From Xestospongia muta (lineage: Eukaryota > Porifera > Demospongiae > Haplosclerida > Petrosiidae), in assembly GCA_963693285.1 (NCBI GenBank), contig OY848918.1, positions 4,655,876 through 4,719,875 on the forward strand: a DNA stretch of 64,000 bases, given 5' to 3'. Position numbers and translations under genes: made by a program. A model generated the notes under the pieces. That model worked only from the letters and a program-made list of their open reading frames with translations, was not told where the DNA came from and did no database searches. Of the stretch, positions 1 to 12,370 are shown in pieces; positions within the stretch are counted from its first letter, which is position 1, and each line of letters begins with the position of its first letter.

Positions 1-470
1 TTACAATATAATTGTAACACTAACAGGAGATACATAAACATTACACACCATTTCTGTTATTGACTAAGTAATTGTTTGACATATCCTGAGGAGTAAAACA
101 CTCAGTGACAACTGACATAGCATCCATGTATTGCTCATGGCTTTAGTTGCTAGGCAATAAACTACAAAGATTACTTTTTATCTTGTATTCACTCGGTTTT
201 CTTGACTAGTTTTGGTTTTGTGGTAACTTAGTACTGTATTTGTATAGTATTGATGAACCTAAAGTATCAAAGGCATTGGTTGAAATGACAAAATGCTTTC
301 AAAGTATAACTGTAGTTGTTTGGATTATGCCTTATTTATCATTTATCTTTATTATATGTTTCTTTAATACAGTTATTCTTGTAACTACTGATCCATCATG
401 GAGATTTAAACATGCATACAATCAATTATCATATACAACATTGTCAAGGTGTATGTCATTACAGTCTGTG

Positions 471-472
<2 letters not shown>

Positions 473-533
<61 letters not shown>
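473..533. repeat. (TAA)n microsatellite
   Basis: About twenty uninterrupted TAA units. Open frames crossing it (poly-Tyr on the minus strand) are an artefact of the repeat. Confidence 0.95.
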
Positions 534-536
<3 letters not shown>

Positions 537-846
537 CTATGGTGAACTATATGTACAGTGGTGATATCTAGTGTAAACATTCCGATGTCTTTCAGTTTCA
601 ATAATTTATTATAACTAACTGCAGACAGCATTGTTAGTTTTAAGATTGAATTTTACCACTGGTAAGAACTTTTCCTTTAAAACTATTTTATACGAACTAT
701 AATCTATTTATGATCTTGTCACTCTTGTGAAATATATATAAATCAGTATCACTATTATGATTATAAAATAATGCCAATAAAGTCATTTTGCATGCTTGTA
801 ATTTATATACATCCTAATGTTTTATAAATGATCTAACTACGGGGAA

Positions 847-1060
847 TCAATAGTATGTGATATATTTACCTGGTGTATTAGTAAATGATGTCATAAAAAA
901 TAACCCAAGCCCATCCCTAAATCCTAACAGTTGACCAATCAAATCACAGATTGAAAAGAATGTAATTATACAAAATATAATAGAAAGTTTTGATTGAAGT
1001 TGTTTGATAGTGGTGGTTTGATTTTTCTCTGCTAAATCAGCATCCATATACCTATATGCA
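847..1060 (-). CDS. Possible single exon of an unrecognised membrane protein
   Basis: On the minus strand an open frame runs from an acceptor-like AG before the codons for YMDADLAEKNQ to a donor-like GTAAAT after SFTNTPG. It contains a hydrophobic stretch (SIIFCIITFFSICDLIG) and no low-complexity bias. The splice-like ends and varied composition make a genuine exon plausible, with the rest of the gene beyond the left edge. I do not recognise the family, and no partner exon is visible inside the window. Confidence 0.25.
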
Positions 1061-1275
1061 AATATGAAGAAGTAAGAGATTACTTTTCTTTATTGTCTAT
1101 TTATTTATTTTAAATGTTATACTTAGTAATGGAAGACTACTGACGTTGCTCAGACTTATTACTATAACTAGTACTCTTGGTAAGTCTTAGTGGATAAAAA
1201 TCTAGATTGATGGCAATAGATGGTCATAAACTAAAGTTTAGACCTGTTTAATAGCTGCCAATAATAACATTCCAA

Positions 1276-3854
1276 ATGGCCTTATTTTTTACTCTTGCTG
1301 GCTTTTTTTTAACTACACCTTGTCATCAGTATGATGTCTGTAGGCTTATTAATTAAATTACTTTAGGTGCAGCTGGTATCTTCACTATTGTACCAAAGAC
1401 ACAATATGTCTACCTCAATCATAATGTGACATTTGAGTGTGCTACTAACTTAACTGGATATACTCTAACATTTTCTTATGGTGGATCTATACATTCTACA
1501 TTGAAACAAACTAATCTACCTGATGGTGGTATAAAGATCACAACAACCTTCATTGCAACAAATGGTAACAATGGTACTAGTGTATCGTGTATAGCTCGTT
1601 TGAATAATGTATTCAAGGGAATATCAGACTTATCCTATGTATATGTACAAGGTAAGATATAAAGGTAACTTATATTACTAATAAATTAATGTACTGTATT
1701 TGGTTAGGTCCTCCAGGAACTGTCTCTAATCTCCAAGGATATCAGTTAGATCATTGTTGTATTGTCTTCTCCTGGTCTCCTCCATTCACATTAGGACAGT
1801 TAAGTGTGTGGTATCAAGTGATATTAAGTGTAGGAGAAGAAGTGATGTCATCAGAAGTAATCTATACTACTAACTACACTTATTGTCCTATTGACCTAAC
1901 TAATGGAGAATATAGACTTAATATTACTATAATCAATGGAGCAGGGACTGGAATATGGAACAGTAACACTACAATGTTTAAAACAGGTACATAATGTTTA
2001 TTTTGTAATTCTGTAAAATTGATCTTCTGTAATAATGTTTATAATTCCATGAATTCCTCCATTGTACTATTGTTTACTTTATAACAATATGGTTAGCATA
2101 TTTTAATACTATGGCATACTTAATTTATAAAATTAACTAAATAACTTATTAATGTAAAAAATAAGTGAGAAATGAATAAAGAGTATTGTTTTTATAATAT
2201 AACATGTTTTCATTCAATTAGTCATAGGGGGAATCCATCATGTACCATCACTATATTATTTATAACATAATTATAATAACCTTATATTGTTTATATCATT
2301 ACATTATGTTTGTGTTTCCTTTAAATAATAATTATTGTAGTGTTATATTGTAAATTATTAATTTTCTAAATGACCTCTATTTCATAGGCAAAAAACTTGG
2401 AATTGTCTATAACAATCATTAATCATGGATATATTCTTAGTGCCAATTATAGCAATCACCTAATTAAACACACTAACATAACTATAGTAACCTTATATAT
2501 TGTTTGTAACATTACTTCACTTAATTGACATATCAAGTTTGTACGTCCTTTTCATAGACAAAACACTTGGTGTTGTTTATAACAATTATTTCACATATCG
2601 TCAAGACAATGACTGGACCTATCACTTTGAAACACCAGTAAGTGATCACATAATCTATTGATATATCTTATGACTTTCTCTTTTACAGTCCACTCAACTG
2701 TGTACTCAACCTATTATCAATACAACAGTGATGAGTTGTAATTTAAAGAACTCTTCTGATTGTTATAACAGTACTAATGTTACTATTATCACTGACTCTA
2801 ATGGATATAAGACTATAATATCAGTAATTGATCTTCCTCCTAGAAAGAAGTTCAATACATTTGTATACTTACAATATAAGAGTGGACAGATATTTCAAAC
2901 TACTCCAGTAGTTACCAGTAAGTATATTGTATGTGTTACATACGTCATTACTATCTTTGATAACAGGTAGTCATGATCTACAACAGTTAATTATAACTAA
3001 TACATCAAATGATATATTATGTCTTCAGTTTGGATTTGTTAATGGATGTACAATAAATAAAGTACATCTACATCTACAGTGTGGTCATAGACTTCATCCT
3101 TTTGATAATAAAGATCTCTCTCGTAATGATCAATTTAACTTTAACAAATGCGTTGGTGGTATACCTGCTAATAATTGGACATTATATGCATGTGATGGAG
3201 TCCTACCTAATGACAGTGATATATGTTTTAATCCAGCTGTTATATTAACTAATATTAGTATCACTGGAGTACCTATAGAACCTTTTAGATCATCTATTAT
3301 GATATCTTCTACTAGTAGCTCTTTCAATACTAGAATGTTTAGTAGTTTTGAAAGTAAGTATAGATACATAATATAATGACTATTGTATCTTCACTATAGG
3401 TGATATTTTAGTTATTATGAGTACATCCACTCCTACTAAACAAAACAAACGTACAACATTACAAGCCATAGGAATTGCTGTAGGAGTTGTAGTTATTATA
3501 ATACTTGTTGTGGCTGTTATTGGTATGTTATCATTGTTATATTGCTTCTTTTTACAAAAGAAGAAAAATCTAACAGATAGAGTAGCTAATAATATAGATG
3601 TCACTTCAGAGAAGAGTACTACAGTTGTTCGCAGAAATCGCATCAATAGTACAACATCTCACATCAATAGTACAATACCTCTAATCAATGATTTTACCAA
3701 TTCTAAAAATTTAGAAGACATTTATGAAATGAATATCAATGAGGTACTTGATTATAATAGTTAATATATTTTGTAATTACCATGTCAGGATATGCAAGAG
3801 ATACCTGAAACACCAACAACAGGACAAGATGTTCCTCAACAGTTACATTTATAA
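1276..3854 (+). CDS. Gene A: type 1 Ig-FN3 receptor without Death domain
   Basis: Hand-built model: exons 1276-1321, 1367-1651, 1708-1986, 2558-2637, 2689-2917, 2967-3353, 3400-3743 and 3789-3854, total 1716 nt (571 residues). Exon 1 is a tentative signal peptide (MALFFTLAG...); its donor GTCATC is weak. Exon 2 is an Ig-like domain (Cys of NVTFECA pairs with VSCIARL). Exon 3 is an FN3 domain (GPPGTVSNLQ, FSWSPP). Exons 4-6 encode two Cys-containing beta-type modules shared with genes B and C. Exon 7 encodes a membrane helix rich in Val, Ile and Leu followed by a basic QKKK stop-transfer. The tail ends soon after exon 8, because the donor used in gene C is absent (CAG followed by TTACAT) and translation stops at 3854. 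The intron that splits the helix in B and C is missing. It is probably a surface receptor or decoy without its signalling domain; it could be a young pseudogene. Confidence 0.72.
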
Positions 3855-4680
3855 TAATATTATTGTGACTACATATCTCTATATGATGAATCCACTAATT
3901 CCCAAAATTCAGGAGACATTTATGAAAATTTATGAAAATTTATGAAATAAATAACAATAGGGTACTTGATTATAATAGTTAATGATATAATAGTTATCTG
4001 TTATGATTGAAAAATTTATATGTTTATTTCTATTATTATTTATTATTGATGTCTTATTGTATTAATATTCATATTATTAATTTATTTGTGGCTATTTTTG
4101 TTAGTTATATTGTTTGAATAAATTTGATTTAAGAAATGTAAAATTATGTTTTATTGAAAAATATTTTACGCATAACTAGCTAAACCATCTCATTTCATGT
4201 TACTTAATATAAAGAAGAACTAATTACACACAAAACTATATATCTTCTACAACATGGCAGTCCAAATCAATTTGGTAACCATTTAATACATACACATATA
4301 CAATAAGTGTATAAAGCCCACAACAACCTTCAATGTATAAAGTGCACTCAATAATACTAGTATGAGATTTACAGTTGATTACAGTAATAACTCACTTCAT
4401 GTGTCTACTCATCTTTAAAATAATGGTGTACTATATTTTGTAACAGTAACCAACTTCCAATAATATTGGTGTGTTAGATTATATGATTCTTTCAGTTTCC
4501 AAGAAGCCACAAACTTTATTGAAGGCTAATTTCTAATTCAAAAGAAGTCATATAGTTTATAAGTAGCTCTCCTATCAAGAAAGTAATACTACAGCTGCTA
4601 TACTTCCTTTGAATCTAAAATAAAGCTGTCTTACTGATATATGTGGATACTTTTAAGATTACTATTTATAGGTTGATAAA
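3855..4680. other. 3' flank of gene A with duplicated tail segment
   Basis: The stretch 3885-3985 repeats, with changes, the last coding part of gene A (3685-3770): both carry GAAGACATTTATGAAA-like sequence followed by GGTACTTGATTATAATAGTTAA. Beyond it I see only AT-rich sequence; no Death-domain exon follows. Confidence 0.6.
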
Positions 4681-5857
4681 TTTGAAAAATATAACTGTTA
4701 TTTTCCTTCTTTGTTGTAATTATATTTTCTTCTACTATTTATGGTATGGTCATCTCAAAAGTACAATAACATAATTACTTATAATAAATTATAACGTATC
4801 ATACATAATAAGATAGTTACCTTTGATGCATTAAGTTATAATTAAGTTATAATATGGAAGTGCTGTTAAAGTGTTTTCTTATATTTTACTTCAATTATAT
4901 TTAGTTTTATTATATAGCTGTTCAGTTCATATTAATCCATCTCCTAACATTGGAGTCTATCAACTAGCACATTACCAATGTTCAGTGGATCATACTAGTT
5001 TGATTGTTATTTGGCTTGTTAACGAAACAATGTCTAATGATGATAATATTACACAACTGGTATTGTTATAATTGGAGCAGGACCACAACTGTCTAATCTT
5101 ACCATACTTAAATATCCTTGATATAACAACAATCTACTGAGGTGCATTGACTCTAGTCAATCTACTCTGAGAATACAAGGTAACACACTCTCTGATATAT
5201 GTCATATCTCCTCTCATTAGGTAAACTAGCTACTGTCAACAACTTGATATGTCATGTACAAAGTCAGTATATAAACTGTTCCTGGTCTCTTCCCTTCTCT
5301 CTGGTATCCATACCTGGTTACATCATCAATGTTACTTATGGAGGAGAACTAGTTACACAGAACACTAAATCTTCTACAACATGGCAGTACTGTCCCGGTC
5401 AATTTGGTACATATATAATTAGTGTAGCTGGTAAATTCAGATGGAGAAAGAGAGATAACATCAGTCAAAGTACCAGAAGGTAAATGATGTAGTTATTTAA
5501 AGATGATTATCAATGGCATATATGCAAAGACTCAATTACTAACTATGATGTAACTCCTAAAAGATTATTCAATGATACTTAGTTGGTTGATTTTATTATC
5601 CAGGTATGACGGTTTTATTAAAATACATTTTACACAATGTTTTGTTTAGACTGTATATTCTCTATTACCAACATCTATGTCTATTGCAAATAATGGAACA
5701 AAGTTCATTGAAAATGGAAATGTTGATGTAATTGAAAATAAGTTCATGGGTAATTTTAATGTTGACAGGACTGGATGACAAAAAAAGAACTGTGAATTTT
5801 AATTATAACTATGATTGTAGATCTCTCAACATCAAATCACAAGCTAAAACATTTTGT
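4681..5857 (+). pseudogene. Gene D: type 2 Ig-FN3 receptor pseudogene
   Basis: Collinear with genes F and H but broken. The signal-peptide exon (about 4681-4740) still has the GTATGG donor but has lost its ATG. The Ig exon (4918-5179) begins with AVQFILIP-like sequence and is frameshifted soon after DDNITQLV. The FN3 exon (5221-5479) is mostly readable (QSQYINCSWS, GYIINVTYGGEL) but shifts frame near its end. The next exon (about 5530-5604) has an in-frame TAG where F and H have an intact DSITNYNVTP module, and the following exon (5650-5857) has a TGA. Everything from the next module to the tail is missing; 5895-6180 matches the 3' flank of gene F instead. This is a decayed duplicate with an internal deletion. 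Confidence 0.85.
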
Positions 5858-6179
5858 AAGCTTGCTTTGTTTTGTCATTTATCATGCAATGATAAATGAA
5901 AAATAAGTACTGAAGCAATACATTCAGTTCATAGAGTATTTGTTAATCCAAAGTGAACATTGTCAAGAAAATATCTATAATATATGTTGGATGACTTTTA
6001 GTCATGTTTTAGAGTTGAAAATTGACATTATTTATTATTGTTTTCATTATAATATGCTGTTCTTGTAAAAGTTAACTGTTTTGTTCACACAAAACCAATG
6101 AATTTTATCTGATGCTTAATATACTTACAAAATGTCTAATATCAATAAAGAAGTATTATTAGCTAATATTTTATCACAC

Positions 6180-7695
6180 CATATGTAGCACATGTGATCA
6201 TGTGCAGTTTAGTAGTAGATAGTGTATTAGTGATCATATCAACATTCTCATATTGAGGTATAACTTGATGGGGGACAGCATCTGTTAGTGGATTAACACG
6301 AAATAGTACAGTACCTACAATGGATAATACCATTTACAAACTATTCCCACTGTTAGTATTACCTTGTCTCAGTGACTTAGTTCTTCTTATCCAACATATC
6401 ACTATATGTACTAGTACAGTACATACAAGTATTAGAACTGACACACCAACTAGACTACCTATATACAAATAATATAACAAAGTAATATATATGTTTATTA
6501 CGACAACTATAAATAGAGTATGTGTATTATTGCAATATAAAATTATAATTATTTAGGTTTGTTTAGTTTGAGATCATATATCAAATCTGTATTATTTGTC
6601 GTTAATTATTATCATTACCTCCTAATACACCAACAGCTGTTACAAAATGTTAGTAAAGTATCTATCATCTATATGATATACATAGAGATATGATGATGAT
6701 AACAAATGTACTAATGATTACTTACTGGTCAAACAGTCACAAGTTTATATATTAACTGTAATCCTAGAAACAGGACGACTGTGACAAGTCATTTCAAGAG
6801 ATGGGTAAGTTGGTTCCAATCCAGTAATAGTGATATTAGTAGATGATATTGCCCAGTCATCTGATAATGTATCCTCCTCTTCAATATCATACACACACAT
6901 ATTATATATACCACTAGGTATATCATATGTACATCCAATTACTGTACTACTACATACTGGAGAACACATCAATGATATGTTAGTACTGTAGGTAGAGGAG
7001 ATTAATGAAATAAGACAACCTTTAACAATAGCTCCTCTTATAAAATGACAGCTGCAACATGTCCTACCAATATTACTTAAGTCATTATATAGGGTAGCTT
7101 CAGTAATATCATATGTACCTAATGAATGAGGAAATATTTGTAAGTTATTTATAATGTACTTAGTACAGTTGTTTCTGTTACATCAATAACAGGTCCACTT
7201 TGTTACTGTACTGCTTGTAAAGACAATATGTTTAGTTATGTAAAGACAGTCTGCTGAGTTATTATTATATAGAGACAATTGAACATTGTAGTCCGGTGTA
7301 GTTAGGTTTATATGTATGTATCTGTTGTTTATCTTGTAACCATTGTCCTTGTTATGTATAAAAGAACTTCAAGCAGGCTCTATTTCATGTTAAAAAAATG
7401 TTTTATAATCTGAGAAATATTACAGTAAAAATAAAGTCATTGTTGTCTTTCATACTTTATTCTCAGCTATATTTACAATATAGATGGTAGCAACAATAAC
7501 TTCATCTCCGGTTATAATTATTGGATTATTTAGAAATATAGAAGAATTATTAACTATACATTAGTAGCCATAGTAATAATACCTCCTGGTACATGTAGTG
7601 ATGTAGTATCTATCTCTCCTTACTGAGAACGATGTGCTAGTTGATAGACTCCAATGTTAGGAGATGAAGTAAATATAAATTGAACAGCTATAAAT
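6180..7695 (-). pseudogene. M1: minus-strand type 3 receptor pseudogene (YENV tail)
   Basis: Read on the minus strand. 7690-7620 is the start of the Ig exon (PNIGVYQLAH) cut off after about 20 residues. About 7560-7430 matches the module with the Lys-Trp signature, but the Trp codon is TGA. 7190-7400 is an open but unplaced exon. 7110-6750 is the module with YDIPSGIYNMCVYDIEEE and CTYDIP. 6465-6340 is the membrane helix (VGVSVLILVCTVLVHIVICW followed by RRTK). 6295-6190 is a cytoplasmic tail containing IPQYENVDMITN. The stop, the truncated Ig exon and the absent FN3 exon mark it as a pseudogene. Its 3' end converges on pseudogene D. Confidence 0.75.
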
Positions 7696-8190
7696 AAAAC
7701 TAAACAAATAGTACATTAGTTATTATATAATATAATCATACTGTACATTAAATAACAACAAGCATAATTATAATAATACGTAGATATATAGACATCTATA
7801 TGTATACTTGAAATAACAACACTAGAATTGACTAAAAATATATCATAATTGTTATGTTTTGAAGGTTAATACAATATGCTTTTATAATTACAGTACTGCT
7901 ATTTAGGATACATGAAAACATGATAGATAACAAAACCACATACATGTAATCAATTGTTGTACATAATTATGTATATCTAATATGTACATGTATTTAACAT
8001 GTTCATATAAAGTTACTTCTGTACTAAGTATAGCTATCAGATTGGCTATAGTAAACAGAGTAATGGAGTTAATTTACTAATGTCATCAATTTAAAATATC
8101 TCCTTTTCTGATTAATGAGAACTACATCCATTTAATCAATCAATTAACAGCAAGTATGTTATAGCATGTACACATATATATAATATATAT

Positions 8191-8199
8191 GCGTGTGTA

Positions 8200-8231
<32 letters not shown>
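8191..8231. repeat. (GT)n microsatellite
   Basis: Dinucleotide GT run following a TA-rich tract. A second CA-rich tract lies at 8381-8428 in the opposite sense, making a weak inverted pair about 200 bp apart. Confidence 0.9.
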
Positions 8232-9284
8232 ACCTGATTTACTATATATGCACAAGCACAACTATTCGTGATAACTGTGTGTATACAAACTGTTTTTGAA
8301 ATGTTTTAACAGTGATCCTTTTTCATAAATCTTATCACAAATGTTTTCCCAGAAGTAATTCCTTATTGCAAATCAGATCACACACACACATGCACACACA
8401 TGCACATACGCACACACACACACACACAATATGTATATATAATAATATACTTGAAATAATAATGAATTTTTTCTGACAGAGTGTCTTCTGTAAAAGGATA
8501 CATGAAAACATGTCACTTTTTATGTACATGTACATGTAGATAAAAGATTCATATTATCAATTCATGTACATTTTGGTTACATGTACCCCTACAAAATACA
8601 TAGAAGTGTATGAATGAACTTCATAGTACAGCCTAAGTTTAGTACCTTATCATCATAGTTCTAACAATTAACTGCATGAATATAAGTCAATTCCATAGAG
8701 CATTTATTTCATTAGTAATGAAAATAGTATATGATGTTTACTTAATTACATTATTTTGTTATGTCCATATATATAACAATATAATGATTAAATCAATGAA
8801 TCAATTTCTGATTCTGTTTAAATGATTGTCTTTCTATCTATTTGTTACGTATTTGGATGAAAAGTAACAGACCAATAACAATATAAAATAGTAATTTATT
8901 AGGTTTTTAGCTATCTGTCAGGTCTTGTCTCTATTATAAAGTAATTTATATTAACTTAATGCTATATTGTTGTATATCATGTATTATTAGACTAGACATT
9001 AAGAACTATTAACAAACCAATCAGTAAACACAAAAAAGAGAGGGAGAGAGGATAAGTTTGGTATCACAAGTAGTTACCTAATTATATTATTATATGAAAA
9101 GCTATTATTGTATGTGCTCATCTAATTAGGTATGTTAATAATACTCTGAGGAGTTTAAATCTTTTCTGAACATCAAGACCTATGACTTATAATAAAACGC
9201 ATCAGCTTTATTACAACATTAACAGCATTAATTAATTATAAATATAATTATTTAATAACATCAATTATATTTTATTCATATATG

Positions 9285-9935
9285 AGTCATCTATAGATCA
9301 TTATAATTGATATCACACAATATATAGTTAAACAGCAATCACATGGTATAAGCATTGTCTCTTTTGAGAAATAATAGGTAATTGCTGTCAAACTACATTG
9401 ACATAAGATGGATCCACATAAGACAGCATCAAATATAAATAATCTCTGTTGTGTTTTCTCTTTTTCGTATAACAATGTTTGTTATCAGATGGTATAGTAC
9501 AATGGTATATTTACTAATGTTTGAATAAATGATTGCCTCTTTTTCATCAGCTTTAGTTATAACTTCACCTATTATACATAAAAAATTGGTCACTGATCAT
9601 ACAGGGTTACCACCATAGTGCTGTCTCTTATAAGTTGTAGTATTAATACAGAATTACACTTGAGAGTATCTGTGATTTAAATTTTAAAATAAGGTTATCA
9701 GTCTGATCATTGAGGTATTATAGTAGAGAGAAACTGTGTAATTTCTGTCTATACTACATGGAGCTATGTACATCTGTTAATTTAAAGTGTGACAGCAATA
9801 AATATAGCTTTTCTTTGTAAAAGTAATCAATAAACACAAAATAGAGGGTAGATTTGATATCACAAGTAGTTACCTAATTAATTTATTACATAGAAGGTGA
9901 CTATAGTATTGCTCATCTAATTAGATATGTTTGTC
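9285..9935. repeat. Dispersed repeat R2, one of at least four copies
   Basis: Shared blocks with roughly 8815-9135, 25915-26175 and 28905-29260. Recognisable pieces are TTGCTGTCAAACT followed by ACATAAGA(A/T)GGATC(C/T)AC, and ACAAGTAGTTACCTAATTA followed by CTCATCTAATTAG. The two neighbouring copies (9058-9135 and 9856-9935) match well. No coding capacity or terminal repeats are evident. Boundaries are approximate. Confidence 0.5.
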
Positions 9936-9940
9936 ACACT

Positions 9941-10141
9941 ATAGTTTTTATGATATTAAAAGATCTTGTTACTTATGTTGCCTTACTCCACCTAAACAAG
10001 ATGACATTAGAGAGAACCATCAAGGTATTACTGGTGTGTTCCAACTCTGGTAAGAGACTAAACGATGTCCACGTACATATTGTTGATGATATTGAGGTCA
10101 CAAACAAAAACATACAAATGATAAATTGTCTAGTAAAATGA
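9941..10141 (+). pseudogene. Death-domain relic of the gene G type
   Basis: The line KDLVTYVA is followed by pieces matching the gene G Death domain at nucleotide level: the codons for ENHQGITGVFQLW appear as GAGAACCATCAAGGTATTAC and on, and GATGATATTGAGGTCAC is shared. Single-base losses shift the frame repeatedly, so the translated line soon diverges. No ectodomain or membrane exon lies nearby. It shows that the gene G type of Death domain was once more widespread in the cluster. Confidence 0.75.
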
Positions 10142-11809
10142 ATAATTAACAAACACCTGTCAATTAAGATGTACGCATTGTTCAGCTCTTTTTTATATAA
10201 CCTGTCTTATCAGTAGATGAGTTCATTGTTACATACCATATATTGTTATCAATATTATATCTTATAATTTAATAAATGACATATCAATATGTGTAGATCA
10301 CTGTTAATAGAGTAGTATGGTAATTAAGTAAAAAAGGTAATATGATAACACGAACATCTGAACATCTAATTAATCTAGTGATACTACTAGTATTGTTGCA
10401 AGAAAGGACAATAACAAAAATAGAGTGTCATTACAGTGGACAATAAATAAAACAATGATCTATATCTTATGTAATAAAGATAATGCCATATTTCTATTGT
10501 CATAGTGGTAGCTTCTGGGAAATACTACCAAAAGCAATTTATAATCTAATTTTATATAGAAAGATAAACATGTATTCACTAAGAAACTACACATGGAATT
10601 TAACAGTATTTTTATGTATCATCACTAAACTAATGTAAGTACCCACTTGTAATATAAAACATTAACATCTGAACATCTAATTAATTAATTATCTAATAAT
10701 ATAATACAGCTTATTAGTGATAAACAATGTCATAATGTCAGCTGCTCAATATATATTATACAACCAATATTAATTCTACAATACAAATACACCCATTCAT
10801 AATATAATGTACACAAATTATACATCCATGTGCATATATGTATTAATGTGGGTACACGTAACTATGGTAGCAATTGAGTCATGTGATGACTTGTGTATCT
10901 AGATATAGTGCAGAGAATATTAATATAGAGATATTTATATTTAACAATTCGTTTTAATATCTCGTAGAACTGAATATTTGAGATCAGAATAACATTTTAA
11001 AAATGAATTACTTGTTTACATAGTATGTTAGGAAGATAGCCAACTGCTCACTTCCTGACAAAACACTCCCACAGATTTTCAATATAGTAATCAATGGCAT
11101 GATTACACAATGTTATGTAACACTGCCAAGGTGAAGCTGGGTATATTTGAAAATCTATAACTATAACTATAACTATAGCCAAATCTGATAATGAAAGTTG
11201 TTACCACAAACAATATGTTCCTCTAAAACTAGTTATATCAAACATGTCTTAGTGGAGGGAGCCAGGAGGTATAGAGTAGTTACTACTAACGATTTCTAAC
11301 AGAACTGTTTTAATATTAATACTACAATACATATTGTAATATGTAATTACAGTTTCAAATATACTCATTCATATAATATACACAAATAATACATATATAT
11401 ATGTACATATACATTTACATATACATGTATGTACATGTAACTATGATCTAATGATCTTTAAAGGTATAATTTGATTTATTCTATGTTGATACATGTTGAA
11501 ATACATGTTAGTTCATTACCAGTAACATGAGAGTTAACTGAACTGTTCCCAAAATATAAATAATGTATAGCAATATAATTATGTGTGTAGTTATAGTCAA
11601 ACGGCTGTCATTCATAATATGTACTTATTCTATATTGACATATATATTGATGTGTTTTAATACATAATAGTCTACAAATATAATGGTCACCTGAACTGTT
11701 CCCACATTAAGCACAATGCATAACAATATCTATGTGTAGTTGTAGTCAAAAGGCTGTCATTTATACCAATAATTCATAATGGAATTGTGTAGCTACTTGT
11801 TATGTTAAA

Positions 11810-12370
11810 TGCACCTGGATAGAACAATAGTTTACAACCTAATGAAGATAAGTCAGAAGTAAGTGACATATTAACATATACAAATATTATAAAGTAACAT
11901 GAGAAACACATACATTAGACTAAAACAACATCGAAACTAGAATTAACATGGATGTCTATCTGTGGAGGGTGTGTAAATATATCTTTAGCTCATTCACTTT
12001 GGGCACCTAACTCAGTACTATTATATATAGAATTTCTAAGGTCAAAAGTCAAAAAACATTAGGATTATTTAGTTATAGTATTATTAATACAACACATGTA
12101 TAGACTGTCTATATAAGCTTATCCTTTGTACATATAATGCCTTTAGTTCAATAAACCTCATATCATAACATGTACTTAATGATAGCACACCATTCTAGTG
12201 TATACAAGTAGCAACTGTCTAAACACATTTTAGTTGACTGTCATTACTTATAACAATTACTTACCACAGTACACATTAATTGTCAATATAATATCAGTAC
12301 AATAGCTTTGAGTATTAGAGTATAACCTAATATATGTACATCATTCTAAAGTAATGGGAAATGGGGCCAT
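11810..12370. repeat. Dispersed repeat R1, one of about six copies
   Basis: Ordered blocks shared with about 13640-13880, 26200-26420, 27400-28090, 31130-31700 and 36270-36400: a CATTAGAC-like block, GATGTCTATCTGTGGAGG, CTTTGTACATATAATG then TTAGTTCA(A/G)TAAACCTCAT, and a GGGAAATGG block. Blocks keep their order but spacing and completeness vary. There is no long ORF. It is probably a non-autonomous mobile element family; ends are not defined. Confidence 0.5.

Larger units (their letters stand above)
1..1275. other. AT-rich intergenic stretch upstream of gene A
   Basis: No receptor exon is recognisable here. It holds a trinucleotide microsatellite (473-533) and one possible minus-strand exon (847-1060), listed separately. 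The rest is AT-rich sequence without a supported gene. Confidence 0.5.
7696..9940. other. Gene-free AT-rich stretch with repeats
   Basis: It contains a GT/CA-rich pair (8191-8231 and 8381-8428) and two copies of dispersed repeat R2 (about 8815-9135 and 9285-9935). I see no receptor exons and no other supported gene. Confidence 0.55.

Noticed and set aside
422..631. Poly-Tyr protein on the minus strand
   Set aside because: Produced by the TAA microsatellite; no support on either side.
3513..3550. Short intron inside the gene A helix
   Set aside because: Splicing GTATGT to AAAAG would shift the frame into an early stop, whereas reading through gives a coherent helix and basic anchor.
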